A DNA stretch of 64,000 bases from Streptomyces sp. NBC_00708 (GTDB taxonomy: Bacteria > Actinomycetota > Actinomycetes > Streptomycetales > Streptomycetaceae), in NCBI GenBank assembly GCA_036226585.1, contig CP108997.1:5456001-5520000 (forward strand), given 5' to 3'. Shown piece after piece: positions 26,640-35,261 of this stretch. A program made the translations under genes and the position numbers. A model generated the notes under the pieces. It was not told where the DNA came from. It worked only from the letters and a program-made list of their open reading frames with translations, and ran no database searches. Positions within the stretch are counted from its first letter, which is position 1. Each line of letters opens with the position of its first letter.

Positions 26640-28760
26640 GTGACCGCCGATACGTCCGTGCCGTCCACTGCGCTGCTGACCGGAGCAGACCGAGACGGTT
26701 CCAACTACACCGCGCGGCACCTGCTCGTACTCGAGGGGCTCGAAGCGGTTCGTAAGCGCCCTGGCATGTACATCGGGTCCACCGACAGCCGCGGTCTGAT
26801 GCACTGCCTCTGGGAGATCATCGACAACTCCGTCGATGAGGCCCTCGGCGGCTACTGCGACCACATCGAGGTCGTCCTCCACGACGACAACTCCGTCGAG
26901 GTCCGCGACAACGGCCGGGGCATCCCCATCGACGTCGAGCCCAAGACCGGCCTGTCCGGTGTCGAGGTCGTGATGACCAAGCTGCACGCCGGAGGCAAGT
27001 TCGGTGGCGGCTCCTACGCCGCGTCCGGCGGGCTGCACGGCGTGGGCGCCTCCGTGGTCAACGCGCTCTCCGCCCGGCTCGACGTCGAGGTCGACCGCAA
27101 CAGCGCGACCCATTCGATCAGCTTCCGGCGCGGTGTTCCGGGGATCTTCACCGAGCAGGGCCCGGACAGCCCGTTCGACCCGGCCAACGGACTGCGCAAG
27201 GGCAAGCGGGTCCCGAAGACGCGTACCGGTACGAGGGTGCGGTACTGGGCCGACCGGCAGATCTTCCTCAAGGACGCCAAGCTCGCTCTGGAGACGCTGT
27301 ACCAGCGGGCCCGCCAGACGGCCTTCCTCGTCCCCGGCCTGACCATCGTCGTGCGCGACGAGCGGGGTGTGGACGGTGCGGGCAAGACGGAGGAAACCTT
27401 CCGCTTCGACGGAGGCATCAGCGAGTTCTGCGAGTACCTCGCGCAGGACAAGGCAGTCTGCGACATTCAGCGCCTGACCGGGCAGGGCACGTTCAAGGAG
27501 ACCGTTCCGGTCCTGGACGACCGCGGCCACATGACACCCACCGAGGTCACGCGCGAGCTGGGCGTCGACATCGCGCTGCGCTGGGGCACCGGATACGAGA
27601 CGAACGTGAAGTCCTTCGTCAACATCATCGCCACCCCCAAGGGCGGCACCCACGTCACCGGCTTCGAGCGTTCCGTGACCAGGACGGTCAACGAGGTGCT
27701 GCGCTCCGCGAAGCTGCTGCGCGTGGCGGAGGACGACATCGTCAAGGACGACGCCCTGGAGGGCCTCACCGCGGTCGTGACCGTACGCCTGGCGGAGCCG
27801 CAGTTCGAAGGGCAGACGAAGGAGGTCCTCGGCACTTCGGCGGCCAACCGGATCGTCGCCAATGTCGTGGCCAAGGAGCTCAAGGCGTTCCTGACCTCCA
27901 CGAAGCGGGACGCGAAGGCCCAGGCCAGGGCCGTACTCGACAAGGCGGTGGCCGCGGCCCGCACCCGGATCGCGGCCCGCCAGCACAAGGACGCCCAGCG
28001 GCGCAAGACGGCGCTGGAGTCGTCCTCGCTGCCGGCGAAGCTCGCCGACTGCCGCAGCGACGACGTGGAGCGCAGCGAGCTGTTCATCGTGGAGGGCGAC
28101 TCCGCGCTGGGTACGGCGAAGCTCGCCCGGAACAGCGAGTTCCAGGCGCTGCTGCCGATCCGCGGCAAGATTCTCAACGTTCAGAAGGCGTCGGTTTCCG
28201 ACATGCTGAAGAACGCCGAGTGCGGTGCGATCATCCAGGTCATAGGAGCCGGCTCCGGGCGGACCTTCGACATCGACGCCGCCCGGTACGGCAAGATCGT
28301 TCTGCTGGTCGACGCGGACGTCGACGGCGCGCACATCCGCATCCTGCTGCTGACGCTCTTCCAGCGGTACATGCGGCCGATGGTCGAGGCGGGCCGGGTC
28401 TTCGCCGCCGTGCCCCCGCTCCACCGGATCGAACTGGTCCAGCCCAAGAAGGGCCAGGACAAGTACATCTACACCTACTCGGACAACGAGCTGCGCCAGC
28501 GACTGCTGGAGCTCCAGCGCAAGAACATCCGCTACAAGGACGCGATCCAGCGCTACAAGGGCCTGGGCGAGATGGACGCGGACCAGCTGGCGGAGACGAC
28601 GATGGACCCGCGCCACCGCACGCTGCGGCGGATCAACATCGGTGACCTGGAATCGTCCGAGAAGGTCTTCGACCTGCTGATGGGCAACGAGGTGGCACCT
28701 CGCAAGGAGTTCATCACCAGTTCGGCGGCCACGCTGGACCGCTCGCGCATCGACGTCTGA
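26640..28760 (+). CDS. parE: DNA topoisomerase IV subunit B (ParE)
   Basis: ParE supplies the ATPase half of topoisomerase IV, which unlinks daughter chromosomes. The 706-residue protein has the GHKL ATPase motifs (EIIDNSVDEALGG, DNGRGIP, GGSYAASGGLHGVGASVVNALS), the transducer domain, and TOPRIM motifs (EGDSALGTAKLARN, DADVDGAHIR). The GTG at 26640 follows GAGGAG by 8 nt and yields the expected N-terminus. The partner parC lies 10 kb away on the opposite strand, the arrangement I recall for Streptomyces. It is about 20 residues longer than typical GyrB-N/TOPRIM forms because of its N-terminal tail. Confidence 0.94.
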   Translation: MTADTSVPSTALLTGADRDGSNYTARHLLVLEGLEAVRKRPGMYIGSTDSRGLMHCLWEIIDNSVDEALGGYCDHIEVVLHDDNSVEVRDNGRGIPIDVEPKTGLSGVEVVMTKLHAGGKFGGGSYAASGGLHGVGASVVNALSARLDVEVDRNSATHSISFRRGVPGIFTEQGPDSPFDPANGLRKGKRVPKTRTGTRVRYWADRQIFLKDAKLALETLYQRARQTAFLVPGLTIVVRDERGVDGAGKTEETFRFDGGISEFCEYLAQDKAVCDIQRLTGQGTFKETVPVLDDRGHMTPTEVTRELGVDIALRWGTGYETNVKSFVNIIATPKGGTHVTGFERSVTRTVNEVLRSAKLLRVAEDDIVKDDALEGLTAVVTVRLAEPQFEGQTKEVLGTSAANRIVANVVAKELKAFLTSTKRDAKAQARAVLDKAVAAARTRIAARQHKDAQRRKTALESSSLPAKLADCRSDDVERSELFIVEGDSALGTAKLARNSEFQALLPIRGKILNVQKASVSDMLKNAECGAIIQVIGAGSGRTFDIDAARYGKIVLLVDADVDGAHIRILLLTLFQRYMRPMVEAGRVFAAVPPLHRIELVQPKKGQDKYIYTYSDNELRQRLLELQRKNIRYKDAIQRYKGLGEMDADQLAETTMDPRHRTLRRINIGDLESSEKVFDLLMGNEVAPRKEFITSSAATLDRSRIDV

Positions 28761-28779
28761 GCGTCCGGCCCCGGGCCGG

Positions 28780-28840
28780 GGCGATGTCCGGTGCCGTCCG
28801 GCACCGGACATCGCCGTCTCCACCCGTGGGTGGAGACGGC
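28780..28840 (+). terminator. Tandem terminator hairpins after parE
   Basis: Two perfect hairpins are stacked: a 16-bp stem with a 4-nt loop (28780-28815) and a 13-bp stem with a 2-nt apex (28813-28840). They overlap by 3 bp and so cannot both form fully. Confidence 0.82.
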
Positions 28841-28934
28841 CTCTCCACCCATGATCCACCCTGGAGCCGATCTGCTGAGCCGGACTCTTCCGTAGCTTCG
28901 GAGGTGCAGAACTTCTCGCACCTCGGAGGCGCCC

Positions 28935-29453
28935 ATGTCCGGGCTCGTCAATGCTCTGGTGATCGTCGCGGTCATCGCTCTCGTCGTGGTCCGTCAGTGC
29001 TCGGCGCAGCGGATCTCCGGCGACCGGCGCTGGTGGGTCCTGCCCGCCGTGCTGCTCGTCATGGCCCTGCGCGAGCCCGGCCTCGTCGACCCGCACCACC
29101 GGATAGTCTCGTCCGTCGTGCTGGGCGCCGAGCTGATGGTCGGGCTGGTTACGGGCGCCGGATGGGCGTGGACCTCTCGCGTATGGCGTGCCGAGGACGG
29201 CTCCCTGTGGAGCAAGGGCACCAAGGCCACCGCCCTGGTCTGGGCCGGCGGACTGGGCCTGCGGGCGGCCCTGTACGGGATCGCGGTCGCGCTGGGCGTG
29301 CATCAGGGCAGCCCCGCCCTGATGGCGGCTCTCGCGGTGACTCTGCTGGCGCGGGCGGGGCTGCTGGCGCGTCGGGGCGGGGCGATACCCGCGCCGTACG
29401 GTGGACCTGCCGCCGGCGTTCCGGTCCGGCAGGAGTGGAAGGACCGCGTGTGA
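28935..29453 (+). CDS. DUF1453-like membrane protein
   Basis: The 172-residue protein has about five hydrophobic segments (LVNALVIVAVIALVVVRQC, WWVLPAVLLVMAL, VLGAELMVGLVTGAGWAW, ATALVWAGGLGLRAALYGIAVALG) and resembles the DUF1453/CcdC-like family. The function is unknown. Its stop overlaps the start of the kinase gene by GTGA, so the three genes through 31293 form one operon. It could be a sensor partner or membrane anchor for the kinase. Confidence 0.8.
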   Translation: MSGLVNALVIVAVIALVVVRQCSAQRISGDRRWWVLPAVLLVMALREPGLVDPHHRIVSSVVLGAELMVGLVTGAGWAWTSRVWRAEDGSLWSKGTKATALVWAGGLGLRAALYGIAVALGVHQGSPALMAALAVTLLARAGLLARRGGAIPAPYGGPAAGVPVRQEWKDRV

Positions 29454-30613
29454 CACCCGCCGCCTGGACGAGCTGGCCGTCAAGAGAGGCTCTCGCCCGG
29501 GACACCCGCCGCCGCTCGCGGACTGTGATCGCCTGGTCCGTGCGGGCCGGCCTCCTCACTCTGATGCTGTGGGGGACCTTCACCGGTGGGCGCTTCGGGC
29601 CCTGGGAGATCGTCGCCGGACTGCTGGGGGTGCTCGTCTGCGCACTGCTCGCGATCGCCTTCTTCCGGACCACTCTCGACAACCGTCTGTGGCCGTCGCT
29701 CGGTCTGCTCGCCCTGCTGATGCTGGCGGCGTTCGGAGCGGGGCAGGCGGGGGCGGCCACGGCCGCGACGGTGCTCTGGTGCGGCTGTGCGGTCACCGCC
29801 CTCGAACGGCTTCCCCTCTCGGCGGGGACTCCGGCCACAGCGGTGGCTCTCGGCGCCTACGCGACGGTCAACACCGACGACTGGACGACCACTGCGATCA
29901 CCGCGGCAGGGCTCTGCCTCGCCGGGTACGTGCTCCGCCTGGATGCCGAGGCCCGTGGCAGCGCGCAGCGGTTGCTGGCCCAGGAGCGGGCGGCCCGGGT
30001 GGCGGAGGCGGAGACGGCCGCACTGGACGAGCGGTCCAGGATCGCCCGGGAGATCCACGATGTGCTGGCGCACAGCCTCTCCGCGCAGCTGGTGCACCTG
30101 GAGGCCGCGCGACTGCTCATCGAGAGAGAGCCCGCCGGGGAGTTCCGGGACCAGGTCCTGCAGCGGGTGGTCGCGGCCCGCTCCATGGCCCGTGAGGGCC
30201 TCTCCGAGACCCGTCAGGCGCTCTCCGCGCTGCGGGGCGAGGTGTCACCGGTGGAGGACTTCCTCCGGCAGCTGGTGACGGCCGAGCCGGCCGAGGTCCG
30301 GGTGGAGGGGGAGCAGCGGGCGTTGACCGCCCAGGCGTCGCAGACGGTCCGGCGAGTGGCTCAGGAGGCGCTGACCAACGTCCGCAAACACGCGCCCGGG
30401 GCCCGGGTGGTCATGAGACTGGAGTACCAGTCCGACGGAGTCGTGCTGGAGGTCAAGGACTCGGGTGGGCGGGGTCCGGCAGGGGATCTGGCTGTCAGCG
30501 GTTCCGGATACGGTCTGCTCGGGATGCGGGAGCGCGCCGAACTGCTGGGAGGCACGCTGGAGGCCGGTCCCGGCGAGGAGGGGTTCGTGGTGAGTCTGCG
30601 GGTGCCCGCGTGA
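29450..30613 (+). CDS. Two-component sensor histidine kinase (HisKA_3, NarL-type)
   Basis: The 387-residue protein has an N-terminal membrane domain with about five helices and little extracellular loop, a HisKA_3 domain with His203 in DERSRIAREIHDVLAHSLSAQL, and an HATPase domain (QEALTNVRKHAPG near 305-320, DSGGRGP, GYGLLGMRERAELLGG). Kinases of this shape sense membrane-associated signals. The GTG at 29450 overlaps the previous stop; the response regulator follows with another GTGA overlap. Confidence 0.93.
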   Translation: MTPAAWTSWPSREALARDTRRRSRTVIAWSVRAGLLTLMLWGTFTGGRFGPWEIVAGLLGVLVCALLAIAFFRTTLDNRLWPSLGLLALLMLAAFGAGQAGAATAATVLWCGCAVTALERLPLSAGTPATAVALGAYATVNTDDWTTTAITAAGLCLAGYVLRLDAEARGSAQRLLAQERAARVAEAETAALDERSRIAREIHDVLAHSLSAQLVHLEAARLLIEREPAGEFRDQVLQRVVAARSMAREGLSETRQALSALRGEVSPVEDFLRQLVTAEPAEVRVEGEQRALTAQASQTVRRVAQEALTNVRKHAPGARVVMRLEYQSDGVVLEVKDSGGRGPAGDLAVSGSGYGLLGMRERAELLGGTLEAGPGEEGFVVSLRVPA

Positions 30614-31293
30614 CGGCGCGGGTGGTGGTGGCCGATGACCAGGCGGTGGTGCGGGAAGGCATCGTCATGCTGCTCGGCCTGCTTCCGGGAATCGAGGTGG
30701 TCGGATCGGCGAAGGACGGGGAGGAAGCGGTCGCGCAGGTGGCCGAGCACGCGCCGGACGTGGTGCTGATGGATCTGCGGATGCCTCGCTGCGACGGGGT
30801 GGAGGCGACGCGGCGCATCCGTGCGGAGTTCCCCGGTACGCAGGTGGTGGTCCTCACGACCTTCGCGGACGACGAGTCACTGTTTCCCGCGCTCAGGGCG
30901 GGTGCGCGGGGGTACCTCACCAAGGATGCCGGCGGCGACGAGATCGTGCGGGCCGTCCAGGCCGTGCTCTCGGGGGAGGCCGGTCTCTCGCCGACCGTGC
31001 AGCGCCGTCTGCTGGAACAGGTGACCGCGGGGCCTCTCGTGACTGGTGGAGACGGTGGTGGTGAGCCGGAGCCGCCGGACGGGATGACTCCGCGTGAGGC
31101 CGAGGTGCTGGTCCTGATCGCCGAGGGCATGTCCAATGCCGACATCGCCCGCGCCCTCCACATCTCGCAGGCCACGGTGAAGAGCCATATCAACAACCTC
31201 TTCGCCAAGGCGGGGCTCCGCGACCGGGCGCAGGCGGTGCGCTATGCCTACATGCGGGGGCTGGCGCGTCCTCCCGGGAGATCCTTCACCTGA
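30610..31293 (+). CDS. Response regulator, NarL/FixJ family
   Basis: The 227-residue protein has a receiver domain with Asp9-Asp10, the phosphoacceptor Asp55 (VVLMDLRMP) and the conserved lysine in LTKDAGG, and a LuxR HTH (LTPREAEVLVLIAEGMSNADIA-type block and ATVKSHINNLFAKAGLRDRAQAV). It is the cognate partner of the preceding kinase. The target genes are unknown; the downstream DUF485/ActP pair is a candidate by proximity. Confidence 0.94.
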   Translation: MTARVVVADDQAVVREGIVMLLGLLPGIEVVGSAKDGEEAVAQVAEHAPDVVLMDLRMPRCDGVEATRRIRAEFPGTQVVVLTTFADDESLFPALRAGARGYLTKDAGGDEIVRAVQAVLSGEAGLSPTVQRRLLEQVTAGPLVTGGDGGGEPEPPDGMTPREAEVLVLIAEGMSNADIARALHISQATVKSHINNLFAKAGLRDRAQAVRYAYMRGLARPPGRSFT

Positions 31294-31303
31294 AGAGGTG
31301 AAG
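31284..31303 (+). terminator. Short hairpin at the end of the response regulator gene
   Basis: CTTCACCT-GAAG-AGGTGAAG forms a perfect 8-bp stem with a 4-nt loop and overlaps the stop codon. It is weaker than the other terminators here and may act as an attenuator before the DUF485 gene. Confidence 0.5.
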
Positions 31304-31391
31304 TCTGACGAATGAAGTGCCCGGGATCTTCCCGATCTGCCCATTCTTGGATACGCGGCCGAAGTGGTCCGTGGACAAGGGGAGTTGTTCG

Positions 31392-31868
31392 GTGGAGAAG
31401 GAAGCAGGGCGCGAGTCCGCAGCGGTGCGGCTCGACGACCCGTGGGATGACGCGCCGGCTTCCGGCTGGGAGGAGCCGGACGGCGCCGAGGGTTCCACGC
31501 CTGCCGCGGTGCCCCGTCAGGCCGCGCCCCGGGGTGGCCACAGCGCGGCGGACATCTATCTGGAGGTGCAGCGCAGCGAGGCATTCCAGGAGGTGCGCCG
31601 TCGCTACCGGCGCTTCGTCGTACCCGCCACCGTCGCTTTCCTCGTCTGGTACCTCGCCTATGTGGTCACGGCGGTGACCGCACCCGGGCTGATGGCGCGG
31701 CCCGTGGCCGGGGCGGTCAATGTGGCCATGGTCGTGGGGCTCGGCCAGTTCCTGACGACGTTCCTGCTCACCGGGGCGTACGCGCGGCACGCGCGACTGC
31801 GCCGGGACCGGGCCGCGCTCGATCTGCGCTGGGAGACCCAGGAGATGACACGGGGGGCCGGGCGTTGA
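31392..31868 (+). CDS. DUF485 family membrane protein (ActP partner)
   Basis: The 158-residue protein has an acidic N-terminal tail and two transmembrane helices (FVVPATVAFLVWYLAYVVTAV and GAVNVAMVVGLGQFLTTFLLTGAY), the DUF485 pattern. In many bacteria a DUF485 gene precedes the acetate permease actP, as here, with a 4-bp overlap (TTGA). The GTG at 31392 follows GGGGAG by 7 nt. It probably assists or regulates the symporter. Confidence 0.87.
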   Translation: MEKEAGRESAAVRLDDPWDDAPASGWEEPDGAEGSTPAAVPRQAAPRGGHSAADIYLEVQRSEAFQEVRRRYRRFVVPATVAFLVWYLAYVVTAVTAPGLMARPVAGAVNVAMVVGLGQFLTTFLLTGAYARHARLRRDRAALDLRWETQEMTRGAGR

Positions 31869-33457
31869 GCGGCGATCACCAGACCCTGGCGCTGCTCCTG
31901 TTCAGCGCTTTCATCGCGGTCACCCTGGGCATCACCACCTGGGTGAGTCGGAACAGGCACGGTTCGGCGGAGGAGTTCTACGCCGGAGGCCGTCTCTTCT
32001 CCCCGATGGAGAACGGTTTTGCCATCGCGGGCGACTACATGTCCGCGGCATCCTTCCTGGGCATCTCCGGCCTGATCGCTCTCTTCGGCTACGACGGCAT
32101 GCTCTACTCGGTCGGCTTCCTGGTCGCGTGGCTCGTCGTTCTGCTGCTCGTCGCGGAACTCGTGCGCAACTGCGGCCGGTTCACGCTTGCCGATGTGGTC
32201 GCGGCCCGGATGGCGGAGCGCCCGGTCCGCATCGCGGCGGGGACGTCCTCCGTCACGGTGTCCGTGCTCTACCTGGTGGCGCAGATGGTCGGGGCGGGCA
32301 GTTTGGTCGCCCTGCTCCTCGGCGGGACGAGCGGCGCCGCCCGGTCCTGGACCGTCATCGGTGTCGGTGCCCTCATGGTCGTGTACGTGTCGCTCGGCGG
32401 GATGCGGGCCACCACCTGGATCCAGATCGTCAAGGCCGTCCTGCTGATGGCCGGCACCGTCGTTCTCACCGTGCTGGTCCTGGTCCACTTCCACGGCAAT
32501 GTCAACGAGTTGCTCAACTCCGCCGCCGATCGCAGCGGGCACGGCAAGGAGTTCCTCGCGCCGGGTCTCCGGTACGGCGGGAGCTGGACGGCGCGCGTCG
32601 ACTTCATCAGCCTCGGCCTCGCCCTGGTGCTGGGCACGGCGGGGCTGCCGCACATCCTGTCCCGCTTCTACACCGTGCCCACCGCCCGCGCGGCCCGCCG
32701 GTCCGTCGTCTGGTCCATCGGCCTCATCGGGAGCTTCTACCTGATGACGATCGTGCTCGGGTTCGGGGCGGCCGCGCTGGTCGGCTCCGCGGACGTACGG
32801 GAGTCGAATCCCGCGGGGAACACCGCGGTACCGCTGCTGGCCATGGTGCTTGGCGGAGGTGAGGGCTCCACCGGGGGAACGATCCTGTTCGCCGTGGTCG
32901 CCGCCGTAGCATTCGCGACCATCCTGGCCGTCGTCGCGGGGATCACCCTCGCCTCGTCCGCGTCCGTCGCCCACGACCTCTACGCCTCGCTCAAACGGCC
33001 CGGCGCCAAGCAGCGCAGTGAGGTGGCCGTGGCCCGGATGGCGGCGGCAGGCATCGGAGTCGTCGCCATCGGGCTCGGTCTGCTCGCCCAGGATCTCAAC
33101 GTGGCGTTCCTGGTGGGCCTCGCGTTCGCCGTCGCCGCGTCGGCCAACCTCCCGGTCCTGCTCTACTCGCTGTTCTGGCGGAACTTCACCACACGCGGCG
33201 CGGTCTGGTCGGTCTACGGGGGACTGATTCCGGCCGTGCTGCTCGTCGCGCTCTCCCCGGTCGTTTCCGGCAGCCCCAGCTCGCTCTTCCCCGGTGCGGA
33301 CTTCCAGGTCTTCCCGCTGGAGAACCCCGGCCTGGTCTCCATTCCGCTGGGCTTCCTCGCCGGCTGGATCGGGACCATCACCGCGAGCGAACCACCCGAC
33401 GCGGCCAAGCACGCGGAGATCGAGGTGCGCGCGATGACGGGGGCCGGCGCGGTGTGA
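31865..33457 (+). CDS. Cation/acetate symporter, ActP family
   Basis: The 530-residue protein is a sodium:solute symporter (SSS family) with about 13 helices. EEFYAGGRLFSPMENGFAIAGDYMSAASFLGISG and GYDGMLYSVGFLVAW match the ActP N-terminal signature, and GTAGLPHILSRFYTV lies in the core. It imports short monocarboxylates such as acetate with Na+. Translation starts at TTG 31865, overlapping the DUF485 stop, implying coupled translation. Confidence 0.93.
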   Translation: MSGDHQTLALLLFSAFIAVTLGITTWVSRNRHGSAEEFYAGGRLFSPMENGFAIAGDYMSAASFLGISGLIALFGYDGMLYSVGFLVAWLVVLLLVAELVRNCGRFTLADVVAARMAERPVRIAAGTSSVTVSVLYLVAQMVGAGSLVALLLGGTSGAARSWTVIGVGALMVVYVSLGGMRATTWIQIVKAVLLMAGTVVLTVLVLVHFHGNVNELLNSAADRSGHGKEFLAPGLRYGGSWTARVDFISLGLALVLGTAGLPHILSRFYTVPTARAARRSVVWSIGLIGSFYLMTIVLGFGAAALVGSADVRESNPAGNTAVPLLAMVLGGGEGSTGGTILFAVVAAVAFATILAVVAGITLASSASVAHDLYASLKRPGAKQRSEVAVARMAAAGIGVVAIGLGLLAQDLNVAFLVGLAFAVAASANLPVLLYSLFWRNFTTRGAVWSVYGGLIPAVLLVALSPVVSGSPSSLFPGADFQVFPLENPGLVSIPLGFLAGWIGTITASEPPDAAKHAEIEVRAMTGAGAV

Positions 33458-33473
33458 GCATCTGCATGGGCGG

Positions 33474-33968
33474 TCAGAGGCCATCCGTGCAGAACACGCA
33501 CTCCTCCCAGAACGGCAGCCCGTTCAGGACGCGGTGACGTACGCAGGAGGCCCTCGCGGCCTCCTGCGGTCCGGGCAGGACGTCCTCGCCGGCCTTCGCG
33601 GTGGCGGGGTCGAAGTCCTCGACCATCGCCCGGTAGGTGCGCAAGTACCCTTCGGCCCGCGGTGGTTCGTAGGTCAGCTCGTCCCACCGGTGGCGGGTCA
33701 GGGCGAGATCGAGGACCCGCAGCAGGAAGCCCTTGGCCGCAGCGGCCTCCTGCGGCGAGTCGCCCCAGTCGAGCTCCTTCAGAGCGAAGCCGACCACGCC
33801 ACGGCCCATCACGTTCTGGTTCTGGAGCGACAGGAGGGCGGCGAAGCGGAAGTCCCAGGGTTCCCGGGCCAGCTCCGAGACAGCGAACGTCAGTACGTCC
33901 ACGAACACCGCAGTGCCGCCGTTGGTCATGGACAGATACCGGCCGTCGCCGCCCTCGAACTGGTTCAT
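33474..33968 (-). CDS. Conserved hypothetical protein
   Basis: The 164-residue soluble protein contains VDVLTFAVSELAREPWDFRFAALLSLQNQNVMGRGVVGFALKELDW and ends in WEECVFCTDGL. I do not recognise the family. Aromatic and acidic residues dominate, and there is no signal peptide or membrane segment. It converges on actP with only 16 bp between them and no terminator. Confidence 0.65.
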   Translation of the reverse strand: MNQFEGGDGRYLSMTNGGTAVFVDVLTFAVSELAREPWDFRFAALLSLQNQNVMGRGVVGFALKELDWGDSPQEAAAAKGFLLRVLDLALTRHRWDELTYEPPRAEGYLRTYRAMVEDFDPATAKAGEDVLPGPQEAARASCVRHRVLNGLPFWEECVFCTDGL

Positions 33969-34146
33969 GTCTCCGAGGGTATGGGCGAGCCCGACTCGCG
34001 CCCCGAGGGGTGCCCCCGCGGGGTGGTGGCGGGTACGGTGGCGCCGACGGGGGAGTGGCGGCGCCGGGGCCGGTGCAGGGCTCCGGGGAGGCTGCGGAGA
34101 AGCCGCGTGCCGCTGCTTGCTGAAATTCGTCTTCGGTTCCTACCCC

Positions 34147-34182
34147 ACGCAATCTGCTTGCGTTTCTTGCGCTAATCTTGCG
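34147..34182 (+). promoter_or_regulatory. Repeated CTTGCG operator elements before the LacI gene
   Basis: CTTGCG occurs three times in the same orientation (34157, 34166, 34177), and the first copy also forms an inverted repeat with ACGCAA at 34147-34152. Direct CTTGC-type repeats are the known operator style of Streptomyces MalR regulators. The last copy ends 3 bp before the ATG, so autoregulation is likely. Confidence 0.65.
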
Positions 34183-34185
34183 CGT

Positions 34186-35208
34186 ATGACGCGACGACTT
34201 GCTCAGGTGGCACAGAAGGTTGGAGTCAGCGAGGCCACGGTCAGCCGGGTGCTCAACGGCAAGCCGGGCGTTTCCGACGCCACGCGGCAGGCCGTCCTGT
34301 CCGCGCTGGACGTCCTCGGCTACGAGCGCCCGACCCAGCTGCGCGGCGAACGGGCCCGGCTGGTCGGCCTCGTCCTGCCCGAGCTGCAGAACCCGATCTT
34401 CCCCGCCTTCGCCGAGGTGGTCGGCGGTGCGCTCGCCCAGCAGGGCCTCACCCCGGTCCTGTGCACCCAGACCAAGGGCGGTGTCTCCGAGGCGGACTAC
34501 GTGGAGCTGCTGCTGCAGCAGCAGGTCTCGGGTGTCGTCTTCGCCGGTGGCCTCTATGCCCAGGCCGACGCCCCGCACGACCACTACAAGGTGCTGGCCG
34601 ACCGCAAGATCCCCGTGGTTCTCATCAACGCGGCCATCGCCCATCTCGGCTTCCCCTGCGTCTCCTGCGACGACTCCGTGGCCGTGGAGCAGGCGTGGCG
34701 CCACCTGGTCTCGCTGGGCCACGAGCGCATCGGTCTGGTGCTCGGCCCCTCGGACCACATGCCCTCGCAGCGCAAGCTGGCCGCTGCCCGCACGCTCGCC
34801 GAGGAGTCGGGTGCGGCCATCCCGGACAAGTGGGTGACCCGGGCGATGTTCTCGCTGGAGGGCGGCCAGGCCGCCGCCGCGCGGCTGCTGGACGAGGGGG
34901 TCACCGGGTTCATCTGCGCCAGCGACCCGCTCGCCCTCGGGGCTGTGCGCGCGGCCCGGCGGCGGGGCCTGTCGGTACCCGATGACGTGTCCGTCGTCGG
35001 GTACGACGACTCGGCCTTCATGAACTGCACCGAGCCGCCGCTCACCACCGTCCGCCAGCCGATCGAGGCCATGGGCCGCGCCGCCGTCGAACTGCTCTCC
35101 GTCCAGATCGGCGGTCGGGCGGTACCGTCGGACGAGTTGCTCTTCGAACCCGAACTGGTGGTCCGGGGTTCGACGGCTCAGCCTCCCCGTGCCGCAGCTT
35201 CCCGCTGA
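34186..35208 (+). CDS. LacI-family transcriptional regulator (MalR-like)
   Basis: The 340-residue protein has an N-terminal LacI HTH (RLAQVAQKVGVSEATVSRVLNGKPGVSDATRQAVLSALDVLGYERP) and a periplasmic-binding-protein-like effector domain (LVGLVLPELQNPIFPAFAEVVGGALAQQG, GVVFAGGLYA, VSCDDSVAVEQAWRHL, GYDDSAFMNCTEPPLTTVRQP). It closely resembles the Streptomyces maltose regulator MalR/Reg1 type. No sugar-transport genes are adjacent, so it acts elsewhere or mainly on itself. The ATG at 34186 directly follows the operator repeats. Confidence 0.92.
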   Translation: MTRRLAQVAQKVGVSEATVSRVLNGKPGVSDATRQAVLSALDVLGYERPTQLRGERARLVGLVLPELQNPIFPAFAEVVGGALAQQGLTPVLCTQTKGGVSEADYVELLLQQQVSGVVFAGGLYAQADAPHDHYKVLADRKIPVVLINAAIAHLGFPCVSCDDSVAVEQAWRHLVSLGHERIGLVLGPSDHMPSQRKLAAARTLAEESGAAIPDKWVTRAMFSLEGGQAAAARLLDEGVTGFICASDPLALGAVRAARRRGLSVPDDVSVVGYDDSAFMNCTEPPLTTVRQPIEAMGRAAVELLSVQIGGRAVPSDELLFEPELVVRGSTAQPPRAAASR

Positions 35209-35230
35209 CCGTCACGATTTTGCGCCCTCG

Positions 35231-35261
35231 GTTCCCTCAATTGCGTGGCTGTTCCCTCAAT
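35231..35261. repeat. Direct repeat GTTCCCTCAAT
   Basis: The 11-mer occurs at 35231-35241 and 35251-35261, 20 bp apart, overlapping the end of the HTH-citrate synthase gene. Its role is unknown. Confidence 0.6.

Noticed and set aside
26550..29483. 977-residue antisense open frame over parE
   Set aside because: Same shadow effect; no motifs, and parE is unambiguous on the other strand.
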